Assembly: GCA_041661865.1 (NCBI GenBank)
Contig: JBAZTO010000019.1
Location: 1-64,000, forward strand
Direction of reading: 5' to 3'
Source of the DNA: JBAZTO01 sp041661865
GTDB lineage: Bacteria; Planctomycetota; Phycisphaerae; SM23-33
Length of the DNA stretch: 64,000 bases
The notes beneath the pieces are model-generated. The model did not search any database, was not told the origin of the DNA, and saw only the letters and a list, made by a program, of their open reading frames with translations. Numbering within the stretch: position 1 is the first letter of the stretch; the number at the start of each line of letters is the position of its first letter. A program made the position numbers and the translations under genes. This document shows, in pieces, positions 16,360 to 25,360 of the stretch.

Positions 16360-16440
16360 GCTATGGAGGAAGACACAGGCGAGACGCCCATGCTACCCAA
16401 GATGAAGACACAGGCGGGACGCCCATGCTACCGGGCGCCA
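16360..16440. repeat. Tandem intergenic palindromes between ribD and the SPOR gene
   Basis: Two copies of a unit reading GACACAGGCGRGACGCCCAT plus GCTACC, about 36 bases apart. They are preceded by a related ACAGCCATCTCGGCTATG palindrome at about 16346-16363. They belong to the family seen at 5917-6036. The intergenic stretch 16300-16533 holds nothing else recognisable apart from the ribosome site of the next gene. Confidence 0.7.
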
Positions 16441-16533
16441 TAAGTGTTGACATTGTCCGGGGTGGCGGGGTATCATGCCCCGTTTGCCGAGAGTCGCGCT
16501 TTCCTTCCGGCCTGGCGACGGCAAGGAGCCACG

Positions 16534-17355
16534 GTGAACAAGAGAAAAAACTCGCCCGCTTTGTTTGAACTGATTGGCAAAGGCAAGGCCGCGGGTGGCG
16601 AAGAGCGGACGGCCGTGCCCAAATGGATGACCGGGGCCAAGGACGAGCCCGTCGAGGCGCCGGTGGCGCCCGAGGTGGATTCGGCCTCGCCGCCGGCTGA
16701 GCCTGGCGACGTGCGCGAACCGGCGGCGGCTCCCAGCGAGCCCGGTTACCCCGGAGCGATTTTTTCCACTGCCGGCGGGCGGCTGACGTTGTCGCTGAAC
16801 CACACCAACGCGGTGATTGTCGGCGTGGTGTTTGTGCTGGCGTTGGCTGCGGTGTTCATGCTGGGACGTTCGGCTTCGCCCTCGGCCACGACGGCTGCGG
16901 GCGAGACCAAGGCCAGCATAGGCGAGCCGGCCAGCCTGCGTGTTCCGCCGGCCGACAAGGGCAAGGCCGCTGGAGAAGCGGCGGCGTCCAAGGCGCCCGC
17001 GGCCGAGAAGCGTGTGGCCGCCGAGGGGCCTCCCCCGGCCGTCAAGCGGAGCGAGGCGCTGGAAAAGGGCAAGTATTACCTGGTCATCCAGGGCGTGCCC
17101 AAGGATGAACAGCATTTGCAGGAAGCCCAGAAGATCGCGGACTTCTGCAATGAACGCGGCGAAAAGGCGAAGGTTTTCGGCTATCCGAACAACCAATACG
17201 TGGTGATCTCGCTGACGCCGTTCGAGATGAAGGACAGTGACGAGGCGAAGAAGTACGTCCGGGCGATCGAGAACCTGGGTAAGGTTTACTCCAGCAAGCA
17301 CGGACAATACAGTTTCAAGCAGCCGCCCGACGGTTGGTGGCACATTCAGAAATGA
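16534..17355 (+). CDS. SPOR-like single-pass membrane protein
   Basis: Probable envelope protein of 273 residues. A Pro/Ala/Glu-rich N-terminal cytoplasmic segment of about 85 residues is followed by one transmembrane helix (NAVIVGVVFVLALAAVFML, about residues 91-110). An Ala/Lys-rich linker then leads to a C-terminal domain of about 90 residues (KYYLVIQGVPKDEQHL, then YPNNQYVVISLTPFE) with the fold pattern of SPOR peptidoglycan-binding or related ACT-like repeats. GTG 16534 is chosen because AAGGAG lies six bases upstream. It is followed after 16 bases by the small basic protein gene, so the two probably share a transcript. Family assignment is moderate. Confidence 0.7.
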   Translation: MNKRKNSPALFELIGKGKAAGGEERTAVPKWMTGAKDEPVEAPVAPEVDSASPPAEPGDVREPAAAPSEPGYPGAIFSTAGGRLTLSLNHTNAVIVGVVFVLALAAVFMLGRSASPSATTAAGETKASIGEPASLRVPPADKGKAAGEAAASKAPAAEKRVAAEGPPPAVKRSEALEKGKYYLVIQGVPKDEQHLQEAQKIADFCNERGEKAKVFGYPNNQYVVISLTPFEMKDSDEAKKYVRAIENLGKVYSSKHGQYSFKQPPDGWWHIQK

Positions 17356-17371
17356 TTACGGAGTTTGAACC

Positions 17372-17746
17372 ATGAGTCTGGATCCGACATTGAAGACCCA
17401 CGGCGGTCTGGCCCGCGTTCGCAGCGTTCTGACCCGCGCCGAGCGTATTGCCCAACTGACCGAAGAGGGCAAGTTTGACGCATCAGCCAACAGCCCGTTG
17501 GGGCTGCCGAAGGTTCGCGTGAAGCATTCCAGGGCCGGCCAGAAGGCCAAGAAGACGGCCGAGGAACTCGCCGCAGCCGCTGAAGGCGGCGCTGCCGAAG
17601 GCGCTGCTGCCGCCCCGGCCGCCAAGGGCGCTGCCCCGGCCAAGGGCGCCGCTCCGGCCAAGGCCGCTGCTCCCGCCAAGGGTGCCGCCCCAGCCAAGGG
17701 TGCTGCTCCCGCCAAGGGCGCCGCCCCGGCCAAGGGCAAGAAATAA
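17372..17746 (+). CDS. Small basic protein (Planctomycetes/Chlamydiae family) with Ala-Lys-Pro tail
   Basis: The first 50 residues (MSLDPTLKTHGGLARVRSVL, then TRAERIAQLTEEGKFD and GLPKVRVKHSRAG) match a short basic protein found across Planctomycetes, Verrucomicrobia, Lentisphaerae and Chlamydiae and described as rRNA-associated. Family members are often only 60-70 residues long. This one has 124, because a low-complexity tail of AAPAKGA-type repeats extends the C-terminus from about residue 70 to the final KGKK. Such tails resemble those of histone H1-like proteins and would bind nucleic acid nonspecifically. Ribosome site GGAG precedes ATG 17372. Probably cotranscribed with the SPOR-like gene. 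Confidence 0.85.
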   Translation: MSLDPTLKTHGGLARVRSVLTRAERIAQLTEEGKFDASANSPLGLPKVRVKHSRAGQKAKKTAEELAAAAEGGAAEGAAAAPAAKGAAPAKGAAPAKAAAPAKGAAPAKGAAPAKGAAPAKGKK

Positions 17747-18001
17747 TTCCTGGCGGGCCGAGACCCGCCCCGTGCGAGCTGCGACCCATCGCCCGCCTGC
17801 GATGGCTGCTGTCTACTGCGTCAGCGGTAGCCCGGCCGCCCGCGCAGGCGAGCGATTTTCTATTACGGCATTGGTCAAGACCGGAGAGATAGAGGCTGGA
17901 CGTTGTTGTGCTTAAAGGATTGTCCTCTGCCTCTCTGTGACCTCCGTGTTGAGTTGCGTTCTTGTGAGTGGTTATTCCCGGAACAATCGAGGCAGGATCC
18001 C

Positions 18002-19114
18002 ATGACGCGCAAGAGCCACGCCATCGCCGAACGGATGAGACTGCTGGACGCATCGGGCATTCGTAAGGTCTTCGACCTGGCGGCCAAGATGAAGGATCCC
18101 ATCAACCTGTCCATCGGTCAGCCGGATTTCGACGTGCCCGAGCCGATCAAGGAGGCCGCCATCCAGGCCATCCGCGATGGGCTCAACAAGTACACCCAGA
18201 CCCAGGGCACCGAGGCCTTGCGGGCGGTCCTGGCCCGGCAGTGCCGCGAGGAATTCGGCTGGAATGACGACAGGCCTTACCTGGTCACCTCCGGCGTCAG
18301 CGGGGCGCTGATGCTGGCCATCCTGACCACCGTCAACCCCGGTGACGAGGTCATCCTGACCGACCCGTACTTTGTGATGTACGCGCACCTGGTCAACCTC
18401 GCCGGCGGCACTCCCGTGGGCGTGAGCACCTACGACGACTTCCGCCCCGACGTCCAGAAGATCGCCGACGCCGTCACCGACCGCACGCGCCTGCTCATCA
18501 TCAATTCCCCGGCCAATCCCACCGGGGCCGTTTACTCGCGCCAGGAACTCAAGGACATCGCCGAGATGGCCGCCCAGCGCGACCTGCTGGTCGTCAGCGA
18601 CGAGATCTACAACCTGTTCTGCTACGACGAGCCGTTCGTGTCCATGGCCGGCCTGTACGAAAACACGCTACTGATGCGGGGCTTTTCCAAGAGCTACGCG
18701 GTGACCGGCTGGCGAATGGGATGGTGTACCGGGCCCAAGGCCATCATCGAGAAGATGACCATGCTCCAGCAGTACAGTTTCGTTTGCGCGCCGAGCATGG
18801 CCCAGGCCGCCTCCATCGTGGCGCTGCGGACCGACATGTCGGCCGAAGTGGCGGCGTACAAGAAGAAACGCGACAGGGTCTACTCGGTGCTGGGGCCGGC
18901 GATGGGACTGGTCAAGCCCGGCGGGGCCTTCTACGCCTTCTGCCCGGCCCCCGGCGGCAACGCCACCGACTTCGTCGCCAAGGCCATCGCCAACAACGTG
19001 CTGGTCATCCCCGGCAACGTCTTCTCGACGCGGGACACGCACTTCCGCATCTCCTACGCCACCAGCGACGACAAACTCGCTCGCGGCCTGGAGATCCTGG
19101 CCAAGCTGGCGTAG
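18002..19114 (+). CDS. PLP-dependent class I/II aminotransferase
   Basis: Fold type I aminotransferase of 370 residues, likely acting on aspartate, alanine or an aromatic or branched amino acid with 2-oxoglutarate. Family landmarks: INLSIGQPDFDVPEPIKEA near the start, the cofactor-binding YLVTSGVSGAL, INSPANPTGAVYSRQEL (Asn-Pro-Thr-Gly), LVVSDEIYNLFCYD (Asp and Tyr) and the Schiff-base lysine in RGFSKSYAVTGWRMGW (Lys near residue 230), with a final Arg in THFRISYA. ATG 18002 has AGGA eight bases upstream; the frame is open back to 17903. Substrate specificity cannot be set by eye. It is a single-gene unit. Confidence 0.9.
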   Translation: MTRKSHAIAERMRLLDASGIRKVFDLAAKMKDPINLSIGQPDFDVPEPIKEAAIQAIRDGLNKYTQTQGTEALRAVLARQCREEFGWNDDRPYLVTSGVSGALMLAILTTVNPGDEVILTDPYFVMYAHLVNLAGGTPVGVSTYDDFRPDVQKIADAVTDRTRLLIINSPANPTGAVYSRQELKDIAEMAAQRDLLVVSDEIYNLFCYDEPFVSMAGLYENTLLMRGFSKSYAVTGWRMGWCTGPKAIIEKMTMLQQYSFVCAPSMAQAASIVALRTDMSAEVAAYKKKRDRVYSVLGPAMGLVKPGGAFYAFCPAPGGNATDFVAKAIANNVLVIPGNVFSTRDTHFRISYATSDDKLARGLEILAKLA

Positions 19115-19256
19115 GAACTGGGAACCCCAGCCGGCGGAACGGAATACCGTGAGACCGGACTGGAAGGCGTGACGGGGGAGCAGCCTGCTGCCAAGTGACG
19201 TTCTTTGGCATTTTGCCGCCGCTGCGTCCGCGGAGGCTATTGTCGGCTGCGTGTCG

Positions 19257-19262
19257 TATAAT
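19257..19262 (+). promoter_or_regulatory. uvrC -10 box overlapping the first ATG
   Basis: TATAAT at 19257-19262 contains the first two bases of ATG 19261. Transcription would then start near 19270, which is an in-frame GTG. The box therefore decides the start codon and implies a leaderless uvrC mRNA. Confidence 0.6.
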
Positions 19263-19269
19263 GGGGGTC

Positions 19270-20607
19270 GTGAGCAATCGGCGAGCGGCATTGGAAGACT
19301 TGCGGAAGAAGGTCTCGGCCTTGCCGACCGGCCCCGGCGTTTACCTGTTCAAGGACGCCGCCGGCGTGGTCCTCTACGTGGGCAAGGCCAAGAGCCTTCG
19401 CTCGCGCGTGGGCAGCTACTTCCAGCCGTCGGCGGACCTGATCGCCTCGCGCGGCCCGGACATCGAGCGGATGATCGCCGAGCTGGTCTGCGACGTGGAC
19501 ATCCTCGAATGCGACAGCGAGGTCGATGCCCTGCTCCGCGAAAGCCGGCTTATCAAGGGCATCCAGCCGCGTTTCAACGAGCGCCAGAAGGACGACAAGA
19601 CCTTCCCCTATCTCCAGGTGACCACCGGCGAGGACTTCCCGCGCGTCTCCATCACCCGCCAGCCCCTGCGCAGCGGGGCCAGGCTGTACGGGCCGTTCGT
19701 CTCGCCGACGGACCTGCGGGCGGCGCTGCCGCTGATGCAGCGGGTCTTCAAGTTCCGCACCTGCACGCTGGACATTCTCGAAAGTGACGACTCGCGGCGG
19801 TTCTTCCGCCCCTGCATACTCTACAATATCAAGCAATGCACCGCGCCGTGCGCCGCGCACGTGGGCCAGGCCGACTACGGCCGGCAGATCGCGCGCTTCC
19901 GCGACTTTCTGGAGTCCAAGGGCACGGTGATCCGCCGCAAGTTCGCCGAGGAGATGAAGCAGGCGGCGGCCCGGCAGGACTACGAGCGGGCGGCGGAGCT
20001 TCGCGACGAGCTGGCGGCGCTGGAAGGCCTCCAGAAGCGCGGGCTCGTGCATGAGCACGTCCAGCCGGAGGCGTTCTTCATCGACCCCACCGAAGGCCTG
20101 ACGCGGCTGGCCGAGATCCTGGGCGCCGGGCCCATCCGCACGATCGAGGGCATCGACATCGCCCACCTGGCCGGCGAGGGGATGTGCGGCTCGATGGTCT
20201 GCTTCATCGACGGCAAGCCCTTCAAGAGCGCCTATCGCCGCTACAAGATCAAGACCGTCGCGGGCGTGGACGACTTCGCCTCCATCCGCGAGGTCGTCTG
20301 GCGGCGATACAAGCTGGCGGGCATGAACGAGGAATTATTCCCCGATGTCATCCTGATCGACGGCGGCAAGGGGCAGCTTTCCGCGGCGTACGACGCCTTC
20401 GAGGGCCTGGAGTTTCGCCCGCCGGCGCTGCTGTCGCTAGCCAAGCGCGAGGAGGAATTGTTCATCCACGGCCGAGATGAGCCGCTGCGCCTGCCGCGCA
20501 ACGACGTGGCCCTTCGCCTCCTGATGGCCGTTCGCGACGAGGCCCATCGCTTCGCCCAGCACTACCACCACGTCCTGCGGCGACGGGCAACGTTCGAGGA
20601 AGAATAG
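19270..20607 (+). CDS. uvrC: Excinuclease ABC subunit C, lacking the C-terminal HhH
   Basis: Makes the incisions on both sides of bulky DNA lesions after UvrAB recognition. The N-terminal GIY-YIG domain (GVYLFKDAAGVVLYVGKAKS then RSRVGSYF, about residues 20-55) cuts 3' of the lesion. The UVR motif (EEMKQAAARQDYERAAELRD) binds UvrB. The RNase H-like domain (IEGIDIAHLAGEGMCGSMV, LIDGGKGQLSAA, RDEAHRFAQHYH) cuts 5'. The protein is 445 residues against about 600 in most bacteria and ends EEE straight after the nuclease domain, without the tandem helix-hairpin-helix. I see no continuation in another frame. GTG 19270 is preferred over ATG 19261 because the latter lies inside the -10 box. Confidence 0.92.
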   Translation: MSNRRAALEDLRKKVSALPTGPGVYLFKDAAGVVLYVGKAKSLRSRVGSYFQPSADLIASRGPDIERMIAELVCDVDILECDSEVDALLRESRLIKGIQPRFNERQKDDKTFPYLQVTTGEDFPRVSITRQPLRSGARLYGPFVSPTDLRAALPLMQRVFKFRTCTLDILESDDSRRFFRPCILYNIKQCTAPCAAHVGQADYGRQIARFRDFLESKGTVIRRKFAEEMKQAAARQDYERAAELRDELAALEGLQKRGLVHEHVQPEAFFIDPTEGLTRLAEILGAGPIRTIEGIDIAHLAGEGMCGSMVCFIDGKPFKSAYRRYKIKTVAGVDDFASIREVVWRRYKLAGMNEELFPDVILIDGGKGQLSAAYDAFEGLEFRPPALLSLAKREEELFIHGRDEPLRLPRNDVALRLLMAVRDEAHRFAQHYHHVLRRRATFEEE

Positions 20608-20706
20608 TTTAGCCCCTTGCATGACCGTCGTTGTCTCCGCACTCCGCACCCGTCTCCGGCAGGCAAGCTCCACACTATTCTCTTCCGAACCGGCCGTAAA
20701 AGTAGA

Positions 20707-21945
20707 TCACGCCGATGATGACGACGAGAGGTCCTTGCCGCGAAGAGCAAACCAGAGAGTGCCCAATGCCCCGAAACCGAAGGCCGTCAGCAGGTTGATC
20801 GTCGGGCCCACGTCGGCGATACGCCACAGGAACGCCCCGCCAAAGGCTGCAATTGATACGATCACGTCGCGAATGAGGTAATACAGTCCGAATACTCCTG
20901 CTTTGCGGTCCTCAGGGGCCAGATCCATGATCAGTGCTTTTCGCGTCGGCTCTCCGAACTCCTTCAGGCCGCGTAAGACGAAGGCAAGGATCAGCATTTC
21001 AAATGAGCGGGAAAACAGCAGTAACAGCGGAAAGAGGGTGAAAAACACGAAGGTCATCACCACGAAGGGCTTTTTGTGACCACGGTCGGCAAGGTAAGCC
21101 ACCGGGATATAGATGAGGATGGCCGTGGCCATTTCGATGGTACGCAGAACGCCGAATTGCACCGCGCTGACGGGGCCTGGATGTGCGGCCGTGCCCACGG
21201 CCCAGATAACCACAAAGGCATACGGTATCTGTTCACAGAAGCGAACCAGGATGTCCGACACCAGCAGGTTTCGCAGGTCGGGCGTCAGGTATTTCACAAG
21301 GCGGAACGGATTGTGCTCAGCGATGTTTGTCTTCGTCTGCCGGTCCTCGATGGGGTCATCCGCGATCAACATCTGCTGAAGAACCGCGGCCACGATCGCC
21401 ATGACCAGTGCGCCGACGAAGGCCAGCCGAACGCCGTCGGTCACGCCCCAAATCTGGATGAAGACCCCGCCAAGGACAGGCCCCAACGCCATCGGCACGC
21501 GCCGGACCAGCGAATGGACCGACACGCCCATGGTCCGCTTGTTCTTCGGAAGCACGCGGGCCACCAGGCTCATGGTCGCCGGCAGTGAAATCGCCGTCCA
21601 TGACAGGAACAGCACGGCCCCGGCCAGGACCGCCTGCCAGGTGGGAATGAACACGACGATCAGAAAACCGATCATCGCAATCATGTTGAAAATCAGCAGA
21701 GCCCGCTTGATGCCTAGACGATCGGACAGGTAACCGCCAGGAAACGAGTACAGTGCGCCCAAAAGGTTATCCATCCCATTGAGGAAGCCGACCGAGAGAA
21801 ACCCGCCGCCGAGGGCGATCAGGTACAACGGAAGAAACTGCTCGGCCATGTGCTCGCCCATGCCGACCAGGATCACCATGCTCAGTAGGCCGACAATGCT
21901 GCGCTTGAGCCCGAGGAATTCCGCCAAGTGATTCAACTTCGTCAT
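20707..21945 (-). CDS. MFS transporter
   Basis: Major facilitator superfamily permease of 412 residues with about twelve hydrophobic helices in two halves. The loop between helices 2 and 3 is FPGGYLSDRLGIKRAL, a clear form of the MFS G-x(3)-D-R-x-G-R/K-R motif. A matching loop (IPVAYLADRGHKKPFV) in the second half confirms the internal duplication. Helix 1 begins SIVGLLSMVILVGMGEHMAE. ATG 21945 is preceded by AAGGTGG at suitable spacing. Substrate is unknown; the sequence resembles drug/sugar-phosphate type permeases common in planctomycetes. It converges with uvrC; the 99-base gap shows no clear terminator. Confidence 0.87.
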   Translation of the reverse strand: MTKLNHLAEFLGLKRSIVGLLSMVILVGMGEHMAEQFLPLYLIALGGGFLSVGFLNGMDNLLGALYSFPGGYLSDRLGIKRALLIFNMIAMIGFLIVVFIPTWQAVLAGAVLFLSWTAISLPATMSLVARVLPKNKRTMGVSVHSLVRRVPMALGPVLGGVFIQIWGVTDGVRLAFVGALVMAIVAAVLQQMLIADDPIEDRQTKTNIAEHNPFRLVKYLTPDLRNLLVSDILVRFCEQIPYAFVVIWAVGTAAHPGPVSAVQFGVLRTIEMATAILIYIPVAYLADRGHKKPFVVMTFVFFTLFPLLLLFSRSFEMLILAFVLRGLKEFGEPTRKALIMDLAPEDRKAGVFGLYYLIRDVIVSIAAFGGAFLWRIADVGPTINLLTAFGFGALGTLWFALRGKDLSSSSSA

Positions 21946-22129
21946 GGCATGACCACCTTACTTGCCGCTTGGCTACCTCCAGGCTGTAGCGGCATTGGAC
22001 CTTTCCTTGCATCACGGATGGGTATTCTATCCGCCCCATTGTCGGTGGGGGGAAAATCCGTGATGTCTGGCTGGGACGGCTTACAATTATCCGCGGCCCT
22101 CAATGAAATGGAAATGAAAGGGACAAATC

Positions 22130-22750
22130 ATGCTGGCTCTGCAAAGTGGCGGCCCCGCGGTTCCATTCATCGACTTCCTGACTTTGATGCTGACCAACAT
22201 GTCCGCCGGGCTGTGTATCCTGGCCTTCTTCCTGGTCTGGGGCCTGTCGCGTGAGGACCGCCGGCCCTGGGCGGCCGGCTTTGCCATGGTGGGCCTGGTG
22301 GCGACGGTCAGCGGGCTCCACATGAGCCTGACCTGGCCCATCACCGTCGCCGGTGAGTACAACCTCCGCTTTGCCAACCTGGCCTTCGGGGAGATGTCGG
22401 TCCTGGTGGGCATCCTGTTCCTGGGCGCTGGCGGCGTACTGGCCTGGCGGATGAGCATGGCGCCCATCGCGATCTACGCAGCCATCGCGGCGGCCATGGC
22501 TGTCGCGCTGGGCATCCGCATCGAGGGGCTGGGGCTGACCGCAAAACCAGCCCTGACGTGTGGGGGCTTCGTCCTGACGGCGATCGGCGGCTTGGGGGCG
22601 GCGTTGGCTGCCACCGTCAAGATGCCCCTGGGCGTTCGTATCGCCAATGCCGTGGTATTGTTGGTCGCCGCTGCCATCTGGCTGGCGACGGCCATCCTGG
22701 CATACTGGGCGCACATGCAGAGCCTCTCGGGCAAGACCGGAGGATTGTAA
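22130..22750 (+). CDS. DUF981 family membrane protein
   Basis: Integral membrane protein of 206 residues with about seven hydrophobic segments, beginning FIDFLTLMLTNMSAGLCILA, which is the hallmark N-terminus of the DUF981 family; the second half is Ala/Gly-rich. Function in the family is unknown. AAGGGAC eight bases upstream supports ATG 22130. It stands alone between the divergent MFS gene and the convergent histidine kinase gene. Confidence 0.78.
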   Translation: MLALQSGGPAVPFIDFLTLMLTNMSAGLCILAFFLVWGLSREDRRPWAAGFAMVGLVATVSGLHMSLTWPITVAGEYNLRFANLAFGEMSVLVGILFLGAGGVLAWRMSMAPIAIYAAIAAAMAVALGIRIEGLGLTAKPALTCGGFVLTAIGGLGAALAATVKMPLGVRIANAVVLLVAAAIWLATAILAYWAHMQSLSGKTGGL

Positions 22751-22768
22751 GCACCGGGGCTGGGTGGT

Positions 22769-24865
22769 TCAGGCTGGCCCCTTGGCATCGCCCGAGGCGA
22801 ACTCCATGGGTTCGATGAAAAAGCCGTGGAGCGAACACTGTACGAGGGTGCCTGACAAAGGGCCTGGAACGACCTCCAATGCCGCCCCGATCATCTTGGC
22901 GCGATACGTCATGGTCCGCAGGCCCATGCCGGGCAGGGAGCACTGGGTCGGGTCGAAGCCGGCCCCATTGTCCTCGACGCTCAAGGTCATATTTCCCGGC
23001 CCGGTTGTCTCGACGCCGATGATGATCCGCGAGGCATGGGCATGCTTGATGGCATTGTTGACCGCCTCGTGGCAGATGTAATAGAGCTGCGTGGCGGCCG
23101 TCTCGTCGTGGACCAGGACGATCCGGGGGCAGTGGAACTGGCAGGGGATTCGGAACAGGCTGGTCGTCGTCGAGGCCAGTTGTTGGAGGGCGGCCAGCAG
23201 GCCGTCGGCCTTGAGATCGACCGGGCAAAGTCCCTTGGCCAGGCCGCGGGTTTGTTCGAGCGTCTCGCGAACGACCCGGGAGACGTACTCCAGATCCCCC
23301 GTCGCATCGCCGGCCTTGTGGGCCAGTTTCTTACGCACCGCGCTGACCATGAAGGCGATGCCGGCCAGGCTGCTCTGGATGCTGTCGTGCAAGTCCCGGC
23401 CGATGCGCCGCCGCTCGCGCTCGGTCGCCTCCAGCACTTCTCTCTGGACGCGAACGCGGTCGGTGATCTCGGTGAAGACGCACATCACGCCGGTGACCTG
23501 CCCCTCCTGGCCGTAAAGCGGGGAATACCGAGCCTCGAAGACCAGCCCGCCGTATCCCACCTCCGCCGCCACCTGCTGGCCTGCCTTGGCCCGCGCGATC
23601 TGCTCGAGGATCTCGGGCCGCTCTCCGAACAGGTCCTCAATTCGGCGTCCCACGATCTGGTCGGAGGACATCCCGATCAGGTCGAGTCTTCCATCCGCCA
23701 GGGTGCAGAGGTTCTCGGCGTCGATGGTCCAGATGATTACCGGCGCGCTGTGGACGACCCGCTGAAGGTGCATCTGACTTTGCCGCAGCGCCGCGCGGGT
23801 GCGAATGGCCACGATGCCGTAGGCCAGGTTGTCGGCCAGGTCGGTCAGCACCTTGGCTTGTGTCAGGCTGAAGACCCGGGGCTTGTCCGCGTAGACCGTC
23901 AAGGCGCCGAAGGTCTTGCCGTCGGCCCTGAGCGGCACGGCAATGGACGAGCGGAAACCCCGTTTTACCGCCTGCTCCCGCCACGGGGCCAGTTCCGGGT
24001 CGGACAGGAAATCTCCGCCCACTCGCGTTTCACCCAGGCGGATGGCCGAGCCGGTGGGACCGCGGCCCATCTCGGTGTCCGACCAGGTGATTCCCGCCTG
24101 CTCGAGGTAGCCCTCCTCGAACCCCACGTGCGCCACCGGCCGGACCGTCTTGGCCTCGTCAGGCTCGGCATAGCCGACCCATGCCATGCGGTAGCCGCCG
24201 ACGTCCAGGATGATCCGGCAGATCTCCTGGACCATCGCTCGTTCGTCATCGATCCGGACCAGGGCCTCGTTGCACTGGCTGACCATCTGCATGATGCGGT
24301 TGGCGGCCTGGAGTTCCTCCTCGGCCATCAAACGGTCACGAACCTCCAACTCCAGGCGGTCAACGGTGCTGGCCAACTGGGATGTTCGCTCTCGGACTTT
24401 TGCCTCCATCTCGGCGTGGGCCCGCTGAAGTTCCTGCTGGCCGGCCTTGCGCTGGATGGCGTAGCGGATGGATCGTTCCAGCACCTCGGGCCTGATATTG
24501 TCCTTGGTCAGGTAATCCTGCGCACCCCTGCGGACCGCCTCGATGCCGGCCTGCTCGTCACTGAGCCCCGTCAGCACGATGATCGGCACATGGGCCGCGA
24601 CGGCGTTGACGCGATCGACGGTCGCAAGGCCCGCGCTATCGGGGAGAGAGAGGTCCAGGAGGACCGCGTCGAAGGGCGACTTGCCCAGCAGGATCAGCGC
24701 CTCGCTCAGGTTGGTGGTGGCGGTAAGCTCGAAACGTCCGTGCAGGGACGCGCCCAGCGTCTCCTTCAACAACAGGGCGTCGCCGGGGTGGTCTTCGACC
24801 AACAAGATACGCAGGCCCCCCTCACTGTCCCTTATGTCCGTTGTCAAGAACCGCATTCCTTCCAC
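22769..24865 (-). CDS. REC-GAF-PAS sensor histidine kinase (NarL-type HisKA_3)
   Basis: Multidomain signalling protein of up to 698 residues. N-terminal receiver (RILLVEDHPGDALLL; phospho-Asp in VLLDLSLPDSAG; LTGLSDEQ; Lys in YLTKDN), a coiled-coil link (LQRAHAEMEAKVRERTSQLA), a GAF domain (about 190-345, with SSIAVPLRADGKTFGALTVY), a PAS/PAC domain (about 355-470), then a HisKA_3 dimerisation helix with ERERRRIGRDLHDSIQSSL (phospho-His) and a HATPase_c domain with VEDNGAGFDP and GMGLRTM. It lacks a DNA-binding output, so it phosphorylates a partner. A GTG at 24865 or ATG at 24856 may be the start. The upstream gene 66 bases away encodes a single-domain receiver, the likely partner. Confidence 0.9.
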   Translation of the reverse strand: MEGMRFLTTDIRDSEGGLRILLVEDHPGDALLLKETLGASLHGRFELTATTNLSEALILLGKSPFDAVLLDLSLPDSAGLATVDRVNAVAAHVPIIVLTGLSDEQAGIEAVRRGAQDYLTKDNIRPEVLERSIRYAIQRKAGQQELQRAHAEMEAKVRERTSQLASTVDRLELEVRDRLMAEEELQAANRIMQMVSQCNEALVRIDDERAMVQEICRIILDVGGYRMAWVGYAEPDEAKTVRPVAHVGFEEGYLEQAGITWSDTEMGRGPTGSAIRLGETRVGGDFLSDPELAPWREQAVKRGFRSSIAVPLRADGKTFGALTVYADKPRVFSLTQAKVLTDLADNLAYGIVAIRTRAALRQSQMHLQRVVHSAPVIIWTIDAENLCTLADGRLDLIGMSSDQIVGRRIEDLFGERPEILEQIARAKAGQQVAAEVGYGGLVFEARYSPLYGQEGQVTGVMCVFTEITDRVRVQREVLEATERERRRIGRDLHDSIQSSLAGIAFMVSAVRKKLAHKAGDATGDLEYVSRVVRETLEQTRGLAKGLCPVDLKADGLLAALQQLASTTTSLFRIPCQFHCPRIVLVHDETAATQLYYICHEAVNNAIKHAHASRIIIGVETTGPGNMTLSVEDNGAGFDPTQCSLPGMGLRTMTYRAKMIGAALEVVPGPLSGTLVQCSLHGFFIEPMEFASGDAKGPA

Positions 24866-24931
24866 TTACGGCGGTATATGTCCAGACCTGCCGACCCTGT
24901 TCCGACGAGGAAAAACTGACGGCAAAACGCT

Positions 24932-25360
24932 CTAATTTGTCATAGCCGATGCCCAGAACGCCTGAATCTGCCGGAAGACTTCGATCAGTGCGGAGAACGT
25001 AGTCGGCTTGACCATATAGAGCGTCTTCGCGGGGTCGCATCCGTCCACGACACTCTGCTCCTCGCGGCTGCTGGTCAGCACCACCAGTGGGATGCGTCGC
25101 AACGCGGCGTCGGCCTGGAGGTCGCTGAGCACATCCCGGCCATTCTTGCGGGGAAGGTTCAGGTCTAACAGGATCAGGTTCGGCCGGGGGGCCTGGCTGA
25201 ATCGGCCCCGGCGAAAAAGATACTCCTCCGCCTCCACGCCGTCATGCACGACGTTGAGATGGTGGACCACCTCGGCGTCCTTCAATGCTTCCTTAGCCAG
25301 AAGCACATCGCCCAGGTTGTCTTCCACCAGAAGGATTTCCATTACCTCAGTGCTGTTCAT
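24932..25360 (-). CDS. Single-domain response regulator (Rcp1-like)
   Basis: Stand-alone receiver of 142 residues with no output domain. Seen: EILLVEDNLGDVLLAKEAL (acidic pocket), the phospho-acceptor in LILLDLNLPRKNGRDVL, VVLTSSREEQSV (Thr/Ser switch) and the conserved Lys of YMVKPTTFSALIEVF. The longer loops and LDLNLPRKNG resemble cyanobacterial Rcp1-type regulators that pair with phytochrome-like kinases. ATG 25360 is chosen because GGAG lies nine bases upstream; the frame is open to 25426. The REC-GAF-PAS kinase follows on the same strand, so the two probably form a phosphorelay; the target is unknown. Confidence 0.87.
   Translation of the reverse strand: MNSTEVMEILLVEDNLGDVLLAKEALKDAEVVHHLNVVHDGVEAEEYLFRRGRFSQAPRPNLILLDLNLPRKNGRDVLSDLQADAALRRIPLVVLTSSREEQSVVDGCDPAKTLYMVKPTTFSALIEVFRQIQAFWASAMTN

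Noticed and set aside
16360..16440. Direct repeats that might be a CRISPR array
   Set aside because: Only two units with almost no spacer between them, each palindromic and of the same family as other intergenic repeats; no cas genes nearby.
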